From IMG/VR virus record IMGVR_UViG_3300044640_001757, positions 1 through 32,803 of that record: a DNA stretch of 32,803 bases, one strand, 5' to 3'. A program made the translations under genes and the position numbers. The stretch is from a virus. This document shows positions 20,154 through 27,252 of the stretch, piece after piece (within the stretch, counting starts at the first letter, position 1; the number at the start of each line of letters is the position of its first letter). Under the pieces are notes generated by a model. The model saw only the letters and a list, made by a program, of their open reading frames with translations. It made no database searches and had not been told where the DNA came from.

Positions 20154-20734
20154 CCGAAAACAACTCCGCACAAATCATCCTGGACTGCATCAAGGAGCTT
20201 GCCGCCACGGTCGGCGCTGCCAAGAAAGCAGCCATCCTGGAGCGTTCAGGCCTCTCTCCGCACGTCGTCAAGGAAAAGCTGGACAAGATGCTGGAGGACG
20301 GCATCATCAAGCGCCTGGAGCGCGGCGTGTACCTGCCGGTCAAGGCGTTCCCGGCAGCCAGGCCAATCTCCCGCACACTGCTGTCCGATGGCATGGCTGT
20401 GGTTGAGGTTGGCGAGGTGGTGCTGCACCTGACACCGCAGGAAGAGCTGCAACTGAGCAAGATGTATGCCGGCTCCGCAGTGGTCCACACGACAACGGTG
20501 CCCGTGGCAGCAGCTCAAGCACCGCAGCCGCAGCGGCCGCATCGCTCGCTCGGGCTGTTCAACATTGATGACATTGCCGAGCTGTTCATGGTTTCGCGGC
20601 GCTACGCGGTGGACACGCTCACCAAAAAGCCAGATTTCCCCGCCAGGCTGCGCGGCACATCCAGGCACCGCGCGCTGTGGGCGGAGAGTTCGATTCGGGC
20701 CTACTGGTCGCAAGAATCTCGCACGACGGTCTAA
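20150..20734 (+). CDS. Two-domain regulator with Xis/AlpA-like C-terminus
   Basis: 194 residues from the ATG at 20150 (ATGA overlap). Residues 1-70 look like a winged helix (CIKELAATVGAAKKAAIL, LSPHVVKEKLDKMLEDGIIK). A middle section with a strand and Ala/Pro linker follows. Residues about 140-190 (FNIDDIAELFMVSRRYAVDT ... RALWAESSIRAYW) match the AlpA/excisionase-type HTH. It ends directly before attP and the integrase, so it may serve as the excisionase and regulator. The fusion is unusual; the excisionase role is inferred from fold and place. Confidence 0.65.
   Translation: MTENNSAQIILDCIKELAATVGAAKKAAILERSGLSPHVVKEKLDKMLEDGIIKRLERGVYLPVKAFPAARPISRTLLSDGMAVVEVGEVVLHLTPQEELQLSKMYAGSAVVHTTTVPVAAAQAPQPQRPHRSLGLFNIDDIAELFMVSRRYAVDTLTKKPDFPARLRGTSRHRALWAESSIRAYWSQESRTTV
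20718..20724 (+). repeat. Left-arm copy of the attP repeat CTCGCAC
   Basis: AATCTCGCACGAC (20715-20727) lies 22-34 nt left of the tRNA-like core, inside the end of the Xis-like gene. AATCTCGCACAAC recurs on the right arm at 20873-20885. This is the placement expected for an integrase arm-type site. Confidence 0.55.
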
Positions 20735-20745
20735 TTTGTGAATGG

Positions 20746-20770
20746 GGTTCGAGTCCGGCCCCCGGCACCA
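20746..20770 (+). other. attP core: 3' end of a tRNA gene
   Basis: The segment is the 3' quarter of a tRNA: T-loop TTCGAGT, T-stem strand CCGGC, acceptor strand CCCCGGC, A73 and CCA. The bases before it do not pair as a T-stem, so the tRNA identity stops there. A phage gene ends only 11-12 nt upstream, so no full tRNA is present. Such fragments are the attP core with which integrases restore a host tRNA on insertion. The target tRNA should have an acceptor strand GCCGGGG; its amino acid cannot be told. Confidence 0.8.
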
Positions 20771-20851
20771 TACAGCAACCTAAGCGGTACTTGTGGGGTA
20801 CATCTTCCCCCGTAAGTTCCCTTAAATTCCCTGAAGGGATACTATAAGCCC

Positions 20852-20887
20852 CACGCACAAACGCTCGCACACAATCTCGCACAACAG
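20852..20887 (+). repeat. Three tandem 12-bp right-arm attP repeats
   Basis: CACGCACAAACG, CTCGCACACAAT and CTCGCACAACAG follow one another exactly 12 bp apart, ending 8 nt before the integrase start. With the left-arm copy at 20718 they form a set of four C(T/A)CGCAC sites around the core, as expected for arm-type integrase sites. Between core and repeats lie TTCCCT direct repeats 10 bp apart (20817, 20827) and an AGGGA inverted copy, possible excisionase or IHF-type sites. Confidence 0.6.
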
Positions 20888-20895
20888 GAACACCA

Positions 20896-21822
20896 ATGTA
20901 CGTCAGGAAGTACCGCGACAAATGGCGCGTTGAGGTGACTGCTGGTGGTGAGCGTCTTTCCAAGGTGTGCGAGACGAAGCGAGAGGCCCAGGCGTGGGGG
21001 CACGAGGCAGAGCTGAACCTCAAGGCGAGGTCGAAGGGCTGGCACCCATTCAGCGAGGTCGCCGCCCGGTATGCGGGTGAGGTGTGCGAGAAAAAGCGAG
21101 GCGCACCATGGGAGCGCCGACGCATCGCGGTCATGGTGGAACATTTCGGTGACAAGCGCCTGGCCGACATCGACGCACCCGAGATAGCCGCGTGGCGCGA
21201 CTGGCGGCTCAAGACGGTGACCGGCTCGACAGTCGTGCGCGAATCCAACCTTTTGAAGCACATCTTCAGCACGGCTCGTGACGAATGGCGCATCATGGAC
21301 CACGACCCGTTCAGGGGCGTGAAGCTCCCGCAGGAAAACGAGGCCAGGCACCAGCGGTGGACGTGGCAGCTCATCAAGCGCGTTCTGCGGGCGAACCGTG
21401 GCGGCAAGACGGGCGAGGTCATTGATGCCTTCCACATCGCGCTCAGGACGGGGATGCGGCTGCAAGAGGTGCTGGAAGCGCCGGATGGCTTCGACCCAAA
21501 GCGCCGCGTGGTGGTGCTCAGTCGGACAAAGACAGGTGGCCGCGTGGAGGTGCCCGTGGGCAGGATTGCGGCCAGGCTGCTGGCCAGGCCACCATTTTTG
21601 GTCGGGCCGAACGAGGCAAGCACCCTGTTTGCGAAGCTCACCAGGCAGCTACTGATTGACGACCTCACATTTCATGACACGCGCGGCAGTGCATTGACCT
21701 GGCTGTCACGCAAGGTGGACGTGATGACCCTGGCGCGCATCAGCCGCCACAAGGACATCAGTTTGCTGGCCAGGGTCTACTACCGGGAGTCGGCCCAGGA
21801 AATCGCGGCGCGGCTGAAGTAG
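20896..21822 (+). CDS. int: Tyrosine recombinase integrase
   Basis: 308 residues; ATG at 20896 with AGGA upstream. Residues 1-45 look like an arm-binding domain (MYVRKYRDKWRVEVTAGGER), 50-140 the core-binding SAM-like domain, 150-308 the catalytic domain. Catalytic residues: Arg188 in RTGMRLQEV, Lys212 in SRTKTGG, His260 and Arg263 in FHDTRGS, His285 in RHKDIS, and Tyr295 or 296 in RVYYRES. It lies 126 nt from the tRNA-like core and next to an Xis-like gene, so it should integrate the phage at a tRNA 3' end. It converges on Rz1 with 4 nt between stops. Confidence 0.95.
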   Translation: MYVRKYRDKWRVEVTAGGERLSKVCETKREAQAWGHEAELNLKARSKGWHPFSEVAARYAGEVCEKKRGAPWERRRIAVMVEHFGDKRLADIDAPEIAAWRDWRLKTVTGSTVVRESNLLKHIFSTARDEWRIMDHDPFRGVKLPQENEARHQRWTWQLIKRVLRANRGGKTGEVIDAFHIALRTGMRLQEVLEAPDGFDPKRRVVVLSRTKTGGRVEVPVGRIAARLLARPPFLVGPNEASTLFAKLTRQLLIDDLTFHDTRGSALTWLSRKVDVMTLARISRHKDISLLARVYYRESAQEIAARLK

Positions 21823-21832
21823 TCGGCTACTT
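21817..21832. terminator. Palindrome holding the stop codons of int and Rz1
   Basis: AAGTAG-TCGG-CTACTT is a perfect 6-bp inverted repeat. The TAG of int (21820-21822) and the TAG of Rz1 (21829-21827) are mirror images within it, and both proteins end in Lys. It could act as a weak two-way terminator, but stem and U-tract are modest. Confidence 0.4.
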
Positions 21833-22108
21833 TGGCCATGCGTCCACAAGCGCGCCATGCCTGGCTCGGCAGTCGCGGTACAGGCCCACGGTGTCAACCG
21901 CCCAGCGCAACACCTCGTCAGCCCTGCCGGTGGAAAGCTCAGTCAGTTCGGGGCACGGCTGGCGCAGTGCTGCCGGAACTTGTGGCATCGCCACCTCGGA
22001 TGGCAGCGTTGAGCACCCCGACACCATCATCATCAAAGCAGATGTTGCGGTAAGTCTCGCGCTCGACAATACGGTCAACCGTTTGGCGGATGGTTTGGAA
22101 CACAACAC
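21827..22108 (-). CDS. Rz1-like outer-membrane spanin (lipoprotein), nested in Rz
   Basis: 93 residues from a GTG at 22108 with AAGGAG exactly 7 nt upstream, inside the Rz gene in another frame. A signal peptide with basic n-region (SKPSAKR) and core TATSALMMMVSGC ends in a lipobox, so Cys would be lipidated. The mature part has RQPCPELTEL and VGLYRDCRARHGALVDAW, the Cys/Arg-His signature of LysC/Rz1 proteins. It pairs with the Rz product to fuse inner and outer membranes at lysis. The final third extends past the Rz stop. Confidence 0.82.
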   Translation of the reverse strand: MLCSKPSAKRLTVLSSARLTATSALMMMVSGCSTLPSEVAMPQVPAALRQPCPELTELSTGRADEVLRWAVDTVGLYRDCRARHGALVDAWPK

Positions 22109-22298
22109 GTTCACGCTCCTTGATGACTTCGTAGGCGGTGGCCGCGCTGTCTTGGCGCTCGACCAGGTTCGCCAAGTCCTTGGCGTGCCTGCTGACAATC
22201 TTTCCCATGGCTGCCTCGTGCCGCCAGCCTTGGACTGTCCACGCCGCACCAGCGCCGGCAGCGGCAGCGACGGACAGCATCAGGACTTGCGCAAGCAT
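21939..22298 (-). CDS. Rz-like inner-membrane spanin
   Basis: 119 residues from the ATG at 22298, chosen for its GAGG at good spacing; the longer frame overlaps the gp49-like gene. An N-terminal anchor (MLAQVLMLSVAAAAGAGAAW) is followed by a periplasmic coiled coil (HAKDLANLVERQDSAATAYE, then VFQTIRQTVDRIVERETY) with a Cys/Asp-rich end (NICFDDDGVGVLNAA). This is the form of an i-spanin of the Rz/LysB type. It contains the Rz1 start in the +1-type overlapping frame. Confidence 0.8.
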   Translation of the reverse strand: MLAQVLMLSVAAAAGAGAAWTVQGWRHEAAMGKIVSRHAKDLANLVERQDSAATAYEVIKERERVVFQTIRQTVDRIVERETYRNICFDDDGVGVLNAAIRGGDATSSGSTAPAVPRTD

Positions 22299-22335
22299 CT
22301 GGCAGCCTCGGTACGATTCTGGTCGGGCCGCATGT

Positions 22336-22713
22336 TCAATGCCCAGCCAGCTTTGAGCGAAGGGCGTAGCCCATGACCTTCCACACATCCTCCATCGCCT
22401 TCTGGCGGGCAATCTTGCGGCCAATCTCGGCATCGAAGTTCTCAGGGCTTGCGCAGGCCGACGTGCCGACCGACACGAAGCCGTTGCGCAAGACAATGGT
22501 GCAGATGGTCACCAGCGAAAGCGAGGTGCCAACCAGGTTCGCCTCGTCGGGTGTCATGTTGGAACTCACCGAGCCGCCATCGGCATAGTGCGCCCCCTCC
22601 CATGCGCTGTGGTAGCCCTCGAACAGAATGTTGTCCTGAATGTCCTTGGGGGTCACTCGCGGTGCCGTGAGGCCTTTGTCTTGAATCTCTCTCTCAATCG
22701 CGTCGTCGTCCAT
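22336..22713 (-). CDS. Phage Gp49-like protein
   Basis: 125 residues from the ATG at 22713 with a strong AAAGGAG 6 nt upstream; 23 upstream in-frame residues overlap the endolysin gene and are rejected. The C-terminal half is the signature VTICTIVLRNGFVSVGTSAC, then NFDAEIGRKIARQKAMEDVW, of the Gp49/66 phage family. The family's role is not established. It is unusual that it sits between the endolysin and the spanins. Confidence 0.82.
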   Translation of the reverse strand: MDDDAIEREIQDKGLTAPRVTPKDIQDNILFEGYHSAWEGAHYADGGSVSSNMTPDEANLVGTSLSLVTICTIVLRNGFVSVGTSACASPENFDAEIGRKIARQKAMEDVWKVMGYALRSKLAGH

Positions 22714-22733
22714 GGGTTCTCCTTTGATTGGTG

Positions 22734-23306
22734 TCATTGCGCAGCCATGCATTTGTCGTGTCGCTCCTGGCTTCGGGTCCACACCCCGTAGCAGGACCGA
22801 TTGCCAGGGGTTGAACAGTCGAAGCGCCAGCGTGTCGGTGCCCCGCTCGGGTCAAACTGGAATGCCACCCACCCATCGCCCAGCGGCTTGCCGGATGTCA
22901 TGTAGCGGTATGACAGATACCCGGCGCATGACTCGGCGTAGCGCCCGGCGTTGATGCTGCGCACCATTGGGCTGTTGCAGGTCGCGGATTCGCCGTACTG
23001 GTAGGCGTGGTCAAGCAACAGGTCATATTCCGCCTGGTAAAGCGGCATCCTGACGCAGTGCTTGATGCGTGTCTCGCTCCGCTGAAGGTGTGCCAGGCTG
23101 CGCTGAACGCCCTCCACGGGCTTGATGGTGTCGCCCATCTGAACTGGCGTGCCGTCAGCGCGTTTCGTGAGGCCGGGTCCGACCGTGGGCACATCACCCT
23201 TCACTGGGATGACGGCCCGCTCCGTCCAGCCCTCGTGCGAAATGAGGGCGACGAATGCCGCAGCAGAGACGGACAGCGCGGCAATGGCGGTTCGCGCGTG
23301 CTTCAT
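22734..23306 (-). CDS. SAR endolysin, glycoside hydrolase family 24-like
   Basis: 190 residues; ATG at 23306 overlaps the holin stop (ATGA). The N-terminus TAIAALSVSAAAFVALI is a weakly hydrophobic signal-arrest-release segment, so export should use Sec without a holin pore. The lysozyme site follows: Glu25 in ISHEGWTERA and a KGDVPTVGPG loop with Asp38 and Thr41. Downstream comes YLLLDHAYQYG-type helix (AEYDLLLDHAYQYGESA) and a C-terminal core with several Cys. It cuts peptidoglycan after release from the membrane. Confidence 0.85.
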   Translation of the reverse strand: MKHARTAIAALSVSAAAFVALISHEGWTERAVIPVKGDVPTVGPGLTKRADGTPVQMGDTIKPVEGVQRSLAHLQRSETRIKHCVRMPLYQAEYDLLLDHAYQYGESATCNSPMVRSINAGRYAESCAGYLSYRYMTSGKPLGDGWVAFQFDPSGAPTRWRFDCSTPGNRSCYGVWTRSQERHDKCMAAQ

Positions 23307-23509
23307 GTCACGTCCCTTTGTGCCACGAGTCTTGCAACAAAAGCCCCTGCCACCGCCAGACCGGACAGCAGCGCGAAGGCGCGCGGCGGCACCGCGTCAC
23401 TGAAGAATGGAAGCATCACCTCGGCCATCGTCAGGGCGAAGGCAAGCAGCATGAACCGGATGCTCCATGCCTTCCTGACAATCTGCCTCCAGTCGTCCTT
23501 GATGTGCAT
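23303..23509 (-). CDS. Small two-helix membrane protein, probable holin
   Basis: 68 residues from the ATG at 23509 (GGAG 7 nt upstream, 1 nt after the previous stop). A polar, basic start (MHIKDDWRQIVRKAWSIR) leads into a first hydrophobic helix (FMLLAFALTMAEVMLPFF), a loop with Asp, and a second (AFALLSGLAVAGAFVARLVA). This topology and its place just before the endolysin fit a class II holin or pinholin. With a SAR endolysin, a pinholin that depolarises the membrane is the likely partner. Confidence 0.7.
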   Translation of the reverse strand: MHIKDDWRQIVRKAWSIRFMLLAFALTMAEVMLPFFSDAVPPRAFALLSGLAVAGAFVARLVAQRDVT

Positions 23510-23510
23510 G

Positions 23511-23807
23511 TCAGGCTCCAAGAAATTTCTGCATGTAAGCAGAGAAACCGGTGCCAAAGATGGCAATGGCAAACACTGCGGCAGCCCCAACAACACGCAT
23601 GGCACCAGCCAGCTTCAACTGAGCGAAATGCTTTGCGTTGTCACGGCGAATGGCGTGGTCGCGGCGGTGACCGTCGTAATCCTTCTTGCCTATATCGTTG
23701 TCAAGAAAGGCATCCTGCATGTCGCCAAACTTGGAAGACAGGTCTTTGACGCTATCCTCCAAGTCCTTAATCGCCTTCATGATTTCCGTGTTCGTCGGTT
23801 CACTCAT
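23511..23807 (-). CDS. XhlA-like coiled-coil membrane protein
   Basis: 98 residues from the ATG at 23807; ATG 23813 is in frame but has the ribosome site AAAGG too close. An N-terminal coiled coil (NTEIMKAIKDLEDSVKDLSS, KFGDMQDAFLD) and basic middle (DGHRRDHAIRRDN) precede one C-terminal transmembrane helix (VVGAAAVFAIAIFGTGFSAY). This layout resembles hemolysin XhlA-type lysis accessory proteins. It overlaps the 4-TM gene and precedes the holin candidate. Confidence 0.65.
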   Translation of the reverse strand: MSEPTNTEIMKAIKDLEDSVKDLSSKFGDMQDAFLDNDIGKKDYDGHRRDHAIRRDNAKHFAQLKLAGAMRVVGAAAVFAIAIFGTGFSAYMQKFLGA

Positions 23808-24240
23808 CGCCATACGCCTTTCTGTAGTACCCGTACAGGATGTACGGCCTTATCCACACCCAACACGCCGCGAACGCAAGGGCAAACTCACCGCCAGTGG
23901 CAGCGGGCGGTGGGCTGACTGATAGCACCATGGAAATGCACAGGAAGCCCCAGAGCACCGCATTCCACGCGGCAAAGCACCTTGCCCACCCCTCGTGGAA
24001 ATACTCCCCAATGGCGATGGTCATTTGAGTGACCGACGAAATCAGCAGCACAAGCCCCCAGGCCTCTTCCGACATGACGTAGCTCATCACCGTGTACGTC
24101 GGCCGGCCAAACGTATCGCCAGCCCAAAGCAACATCACGGCCCAAAAGAACTCGGCAAGCGAGAGAATGACTCGGGTTGCTACGAGGTCCGAGTCCCACA
24201 GGGCTTTGGACAGACCGCAAAGTATTTTTTGGTTGTTCAT
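23800..24240 (-). CDS. Multi-pass membrane protein of the lysis cassette
   Basis: 146 residues from the ATG at 24240 with GAGG upstream. Four hydrophobic segments are visible: TRVILSLAEFFWAVMLLWAG, WGLVLLISSVTQMTIAIG, AWNAVLWGFLCISMVLSV and FALAFAACWVWIRPYILYGY, with an acidic end. It could be a holin, an antiholin or a superinfection-exclusion protein; its place at the head of the lysis genes favours a lysis role, but no family is recognised. Confidence 0.6.
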   Translation of the reverse strand: MNNQKILCGLSKALWDSDLVATRVILSLAEFFWAVMLLWAGDTFGRPTYTVMSYVMSEEAWGLVLLISSVTQMTIAIGEYFHEGWARCFAAWNAVLWGFLCISMVLSVSPPPAATGGEFALAFAACWVWIRPYILYGYYRKAYGDE

Positions 24241-24247
24241 GGCGACC

Positions 24248-25030
24248 TCATGCACTCAATGCAGCGGCCAGTGCCGCGTTTGCGGAAGCCTTGGCTGCGG
24301 TTGTTTCGGTGGCAGCACCTGGTGGCAGGGCGGTCAACTCACGCTGCGCGTGCTGCCACACCGCTTGCGCCAGGGCCGACAGGTCAACACCTCCACTTGA
24401 TGCGGTATTCAGCTTTGCGCCAGTTGTCCCAGGCTCGTTGTATTGGGCGGCAACAGCATCCCAGACAGCCTTGGCCAAGTTCTCTGGGCTGAGTTCCGTG
24501 TACGGCGTCCACTCGCCAGCCATAGACAAGCGGCCCTTGAGGTCCGCCGCGCCGTCCAGCGAAAAGCTGCCGGAGCCGTCGAACGGGACAATCATCGACA
24601 AGCCGCCAGCCCCAGCAATGGAGAAGCTGCCAGAGCCACCCATGCCGATGGTCAAAGACAGCGTTCCAGGCGATGTCGTCCAGGTAAGGGTTACCACCCC
24701 CGTCATGCCAACAGTGAGGCTCAGGCTCCCGTCAGCAGATGAAAGCGCCATGCTCCCGCCACCAGACATCAGGCCGCCTTGCAGCAGGCTACCGGAGCCA
24801 GTGAGGGTCTGGTGGCCCGCGCCGACCATGCCGCCTGCTTTGCGCGGCAGCACATGGGAGCCACCTGGCGCGTAGCCCTCGGGCACGGAAGCGGTGCGCG
24901 CGAAGTTGGCAACGCCATTGAACCTCGCACCCTGAACCCCGCCATAGGCCATAGCACCAGACGCGGCCAGACTCCCGGCGACGTGTCTGCCGGGGTATGT
25001 CAGGATTCGTTGACCGTTCGGGTACAGCAC
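24248..25030 (-). CDS. Gly/Ser-rich phage tail or fibre protein
   Basis: 260 residues with a GTG at 25030, 1 nt after the preceding stop. Residues from about 80 to 180 are beta-repeat rich (LSLTVGMTG, GTLSLTIGMGGSGSFSIAG, GLSMIVPFDGSGSFSLDG), suggesting a fibrous beta structure. The C-terminal ENLAKAVWDAVAAQY plus PGTTGAKLNTASSGG is a module common at the ends of phage tail-tip proteins. It ends Ala-rich. It is likely a virion surface protein at the host-recognition end; exact position unknown. Confidence 0.65.
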   Translation of the reverse strand: MLYPNGQRILTYPGRHVAGSLAASGAMAYGGVQGARFNGVANFARTASVPEGYAPGGSHVLPRKAGGMVGAGHQTLTGSGSLLQGGLMSGGGSMALSSADGSLSLTVGMTGVVTLTWTTSPGTLSLTIGMGGSGSFSIAGAGGLSMIVPFDGSGSFSLDGAADLKGRLSMAGEWTPYTELSPENLAKAVWDAVAAQYNEPGTTGAKLNTASSGGVDLSALAQAVWQHAQRELTALPPGAATETTAAKASANAALAAALSA

Positions 25031-25031
25031 A

Positions 25032-25916
25032 TCAACCCCACACAGTCTCTGTCGCGCCACTGAACGTGGTCGATGCAGCCACCGCAGCACCAGCCCCCAA
25101 CAGAAACCCAAGGCATGCGCCATCCCGAATCTGCGGGGCGCTGGGTAGTTGGTTCCAGAAGTCTTTCTCGGTCATCAACGCGGCAATGGACAGTGGGATG
25201 GTTGCCAGCGGTCTGACGAGCATCAGGACAGCAGTGGATGCCGTGCCGGAGGCGGCAGAGAGCGTGACGGTCTGCACCGACTGAATGCCCGTGTCACCGC
25301 TTGCCATTGGCAGGAATGGACCATAGTTGTTGGCTGCGACACCGGAATGAAGGATGTGCGGAACAATTGCAGAAGCCGTGGCCGATACCGTCACCGGCAT
25401 TGTTCGCCCTGCGGTGCCCGCCTGATTGGTGTAGCTGACAGCGATGTTGTGCGCCGTGGCACCGGTTGTAGCCCGTGCAGCCAAGGCCAGGCGAAGGCCT
25501 GCGCCGTTTGCATATCGCAGCGATGGCGTGCCCAGCAGGGTCTGCGCCGTGTTCACGTTCATGTCGATGCCGTTCCAGTAGCCCTGGATGTCCACCAGTT
25601 GCAGCACAGCGGGAACGCCAGTGGCAGCGGTAGACCATGCCGACATCGTGGAAAGGTGCTTGATGAGTGCAGACACGTTGCCGCCGTGCGGGATGCCGAA
25701 CCGGGTTGTTCCGTCGCCGGCCGCGTCGTTGCAAGTCACCCATGTTCGGGCCGTGCCGGGGAATGTCGTGGGCGGTGGGTAGCCGCCGAGAGAGAACATT
25801 TCATACCAGCGGCCAGCCGTGTACGCGGCCGCTCCTGTGATTTTGTTCCAGTCCTGGCGGTCTGTTTGCCCTGCGCTCAGAGCTGCATACAGTTGGTCAA
25901 CCGATTGAATGGTCAT
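25032..25916 (-). CDS. Phage structural protein, paralogue 1
   Basis: 294 residues. It starts MTIQSVDQLYAALSAGQTD and a long beta-rich body follows (GLRLALAARATTGATAHNIA, VSYTNQAGTAGRTMPVTV). It ends with IRDGACLGFLLGAG and a final VWG. The next gene upstream has the same length, order of elements (start helix, W-Y/F aromatic patch, GLRL strand, Y-TN-A turn, IxDGAxLxF, WG end) and so looks like a diverged tandem duplicate. It is probably a capsid-surface or tail structural protein. Confidence 0.65.
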   Translation of the reverse strand: MTIQSVDQLYAALSAGQTDRQDWNKITGAAAYTAGRWYEMFSLGGYPPPTTFPGTARTWVTCNDAAGDGTTRFGIPHGGNVSALIKHLSTMSAWSTAATGVPAVLQLVDIQGYWNGIDMNVNTAQTLLGTPSLRYANGAGLRLALAARATTGATAHNIAVSYTNQAGTAGRTMPVTVSATASAIVPHILHSGVAANNYGPFLPMASGDTGIQSVQTVTLSAASGTASTAVLMLVRPLATIPLSIAALMTEKDFWNQLPSAPQIRDGACLGFLLGAGAAVAASTTFSGATETVWG

Positions 25917-25918
25917 CG

Positions 25919-26812
25919 TTATCCCCAGATGAAAGTTGCATCGCCAAAGAAGGTGTTGCTTCGACCACCACCGTTGACGCGGAAAAAGAAAGCCAGATGC
26001 GCTCCATCCTTGATGACAGGCATTCGCCAGCCGTCCTTGAGCGCAAAGTCAACCTCAAGTGCCGCCTTTGCTCCTGACGGGTCGCCCTGCATCAGAAAAT
26101 CGTGGTAGTGCGTGAACTGCGCCAATAGCTTGACGACATACAGGCAGTGCAGCCCACCAGGAGGGACTGTGTACGTCACGCGGTTGACCCGGCGAATGCC
26201 GGTGCCGCCGAGTGGCAGGTTGAGGTTTGTCAGTGACGTGGTGCCGACCGTGTTCACGCCGGAACAGACACTGTTTATGGAGTTGTTGGGCACCAGCACA
26301 TCGAGCGTCTTGTCCTGGTTCGCGCTGTTCGTGTACTCCAGCAGCATGCGCCCAGCTTGCGTGGCTGGGGCAACATGGTTGAGCATCACCAAACGCAGCC
26401 CCTCACCATCTGTGTACCGTGGCAGCGTGAGCGAGTTGCTCATGTCCTGTGGGTCGGTGCTGTCGCCGTCAATCAGCGGGTAATAACCAACCAGGTCGTA
26501 CAGAACAAACTCCATCGTCGCCTGAGAAACGCCACTCGCCTGCGGGCGCATCGTGAGCTTGTGGAGCTTGCGCTCCATGCCTACTGGGATGTCGGGGAAG
26601 TAAATTGCGTCATTCCTCACGGCCACAACCGGAGTGAAGCTGTTGACCGTCCCAATGCGCGCATCGTAGGCGGGCTGTCCCGCCTGAAACGCCCAGTCCT
26701 GCCACCGTCCATCGTAGGCACCAACGCCACTCTGCCCGGTCTTGATGAACCGCTGCGTGTGTGAGCGACCGGCCTCGTGTGCGGCCAGGACATCGGCGTG
26801 CGAGCGAATCAT
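25919..26812 (-). CDS. Phage structural protein, paralogue 2
   Basis: 297 residues; ATG at 26812 shares a base with the previous stop (TGATG). Shared features with the next gene include GEGLRLVMLNHVAPATQ, MLLEYTNSANQDKTLDVLVP, a GGTGIRRVNRVTYTV segment, VIKDGAHLAFFFRV and a final FIWG. It begins with a helix (SHADVLAAHEAGRSHTQRFI). Beta-rich virion protein is the safest call; the family name is unknown to me. Confidence 0.65.
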   Translation of the reverse strand: MIRSHADVLAAHEAGRSHTQRFIKTGQSGVGAYDGRWQDWAFQAGQPAYDARIGTVNSFTPVVAVRNDAIYFPDIPVGMERKLHKLTMRPQASGVSQATMEFVLYDLVGYYPLIDGDSTDPQDMSNSLTLPRYTDGEGLRLVMLNHVAPATQAGRMLLEYTNSANQDKTLDVLVPNNSINSVCSGVNTVGTTSLTNLNLPLGGTGIRRVNRVTYTVPPGGLHCLYVVKLLAQFTHYHDFLMQGDPSGAKAALEVDFALKDGWRMPVIKDGAHLAFFFRVNGGGRSNTFFGDATFIWG

Positions 26813-27252
26813 CAGTCCACCGTACCAGTCAGGGCACCGATGTTGAACAGCGGCGTGATACCAGCGGAGATTGAGCGGCTTGCTCCCAGTGCGCCACGGT
26901 AAACGATGGACCCTGCACCGGATGCTGCGGTACCAACGCTGAAGTGGGTAACGGTGGCGCTACCTGCCGTGCATTCGCCAAACTGAACTGGCGCGGCGTT
27001 GGACACGACGGCACCAGACACGTCCCAAAATGCGCCCGAGCGCGGCGCTCCGATGCGAGAGTAGCCCGTGTAGGCAATCTCGTTTGTGGTCTGACTCCCA
27101 GTTTCGCCGGGGTCTGCGCTGTGCAAGGCAACGAAGAAACTGCCGGCAGCGGCGGATGGCTGCAAGCCTCCCGCATCGCCAATGTTGGCCCAGGCCTGGT
27201 TTCTGAAAAGCAGGTTCAGCAATGCGGTTTCGCTGGTATTCGACATCGACAT
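26812..27252 (-). CDS. Phage tail/structural protein (Gp80-like)
   Basis: 146 residues; AAGGAG 7 nt before the ATG at 27252 (the AAGGAG overlaps the previous stop). It begins with NLLFRNQAWANIGDAGG, then FFVALHSADPGETGSQTTNE, IAYTGYSRIGAPRSG, and HFSVGTAASGAGSIVYRGAL. The LHxADPGExGxQxTNExxYTGY pattern is a recurring phage family, usually annotated as tail fibre-like or Gp80. Position among the fibre genes agrees. Confidence 0.7.
   Translation of the reverse strand: MSMSNTSETALLNLLFRNQAWANIGDAGGLQPSAAAGSFFVALHSADPGETGSQTTNEIAYTGYSRIGAPRSGAFWDVSGAVVSNAAPVQFGECTAGSATVTHFSVGTAASGAGSIVYRGALGASRSISAGITPLFNIGALTGTVD

Noticed and set aside
20735-20770. Complete tRNA gene
   Set aside because: Only the T-loop, 3' T-stem strand, 3' acceptor strand and CCA are present; the 5' bases do not pair and a phage gene ends just upstream.
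20619-21668. Minus-strand open frame of 349 codons
   Set aside because: Antisense to the integrase, whose catalytic residues are all visible, and it crosses attP.
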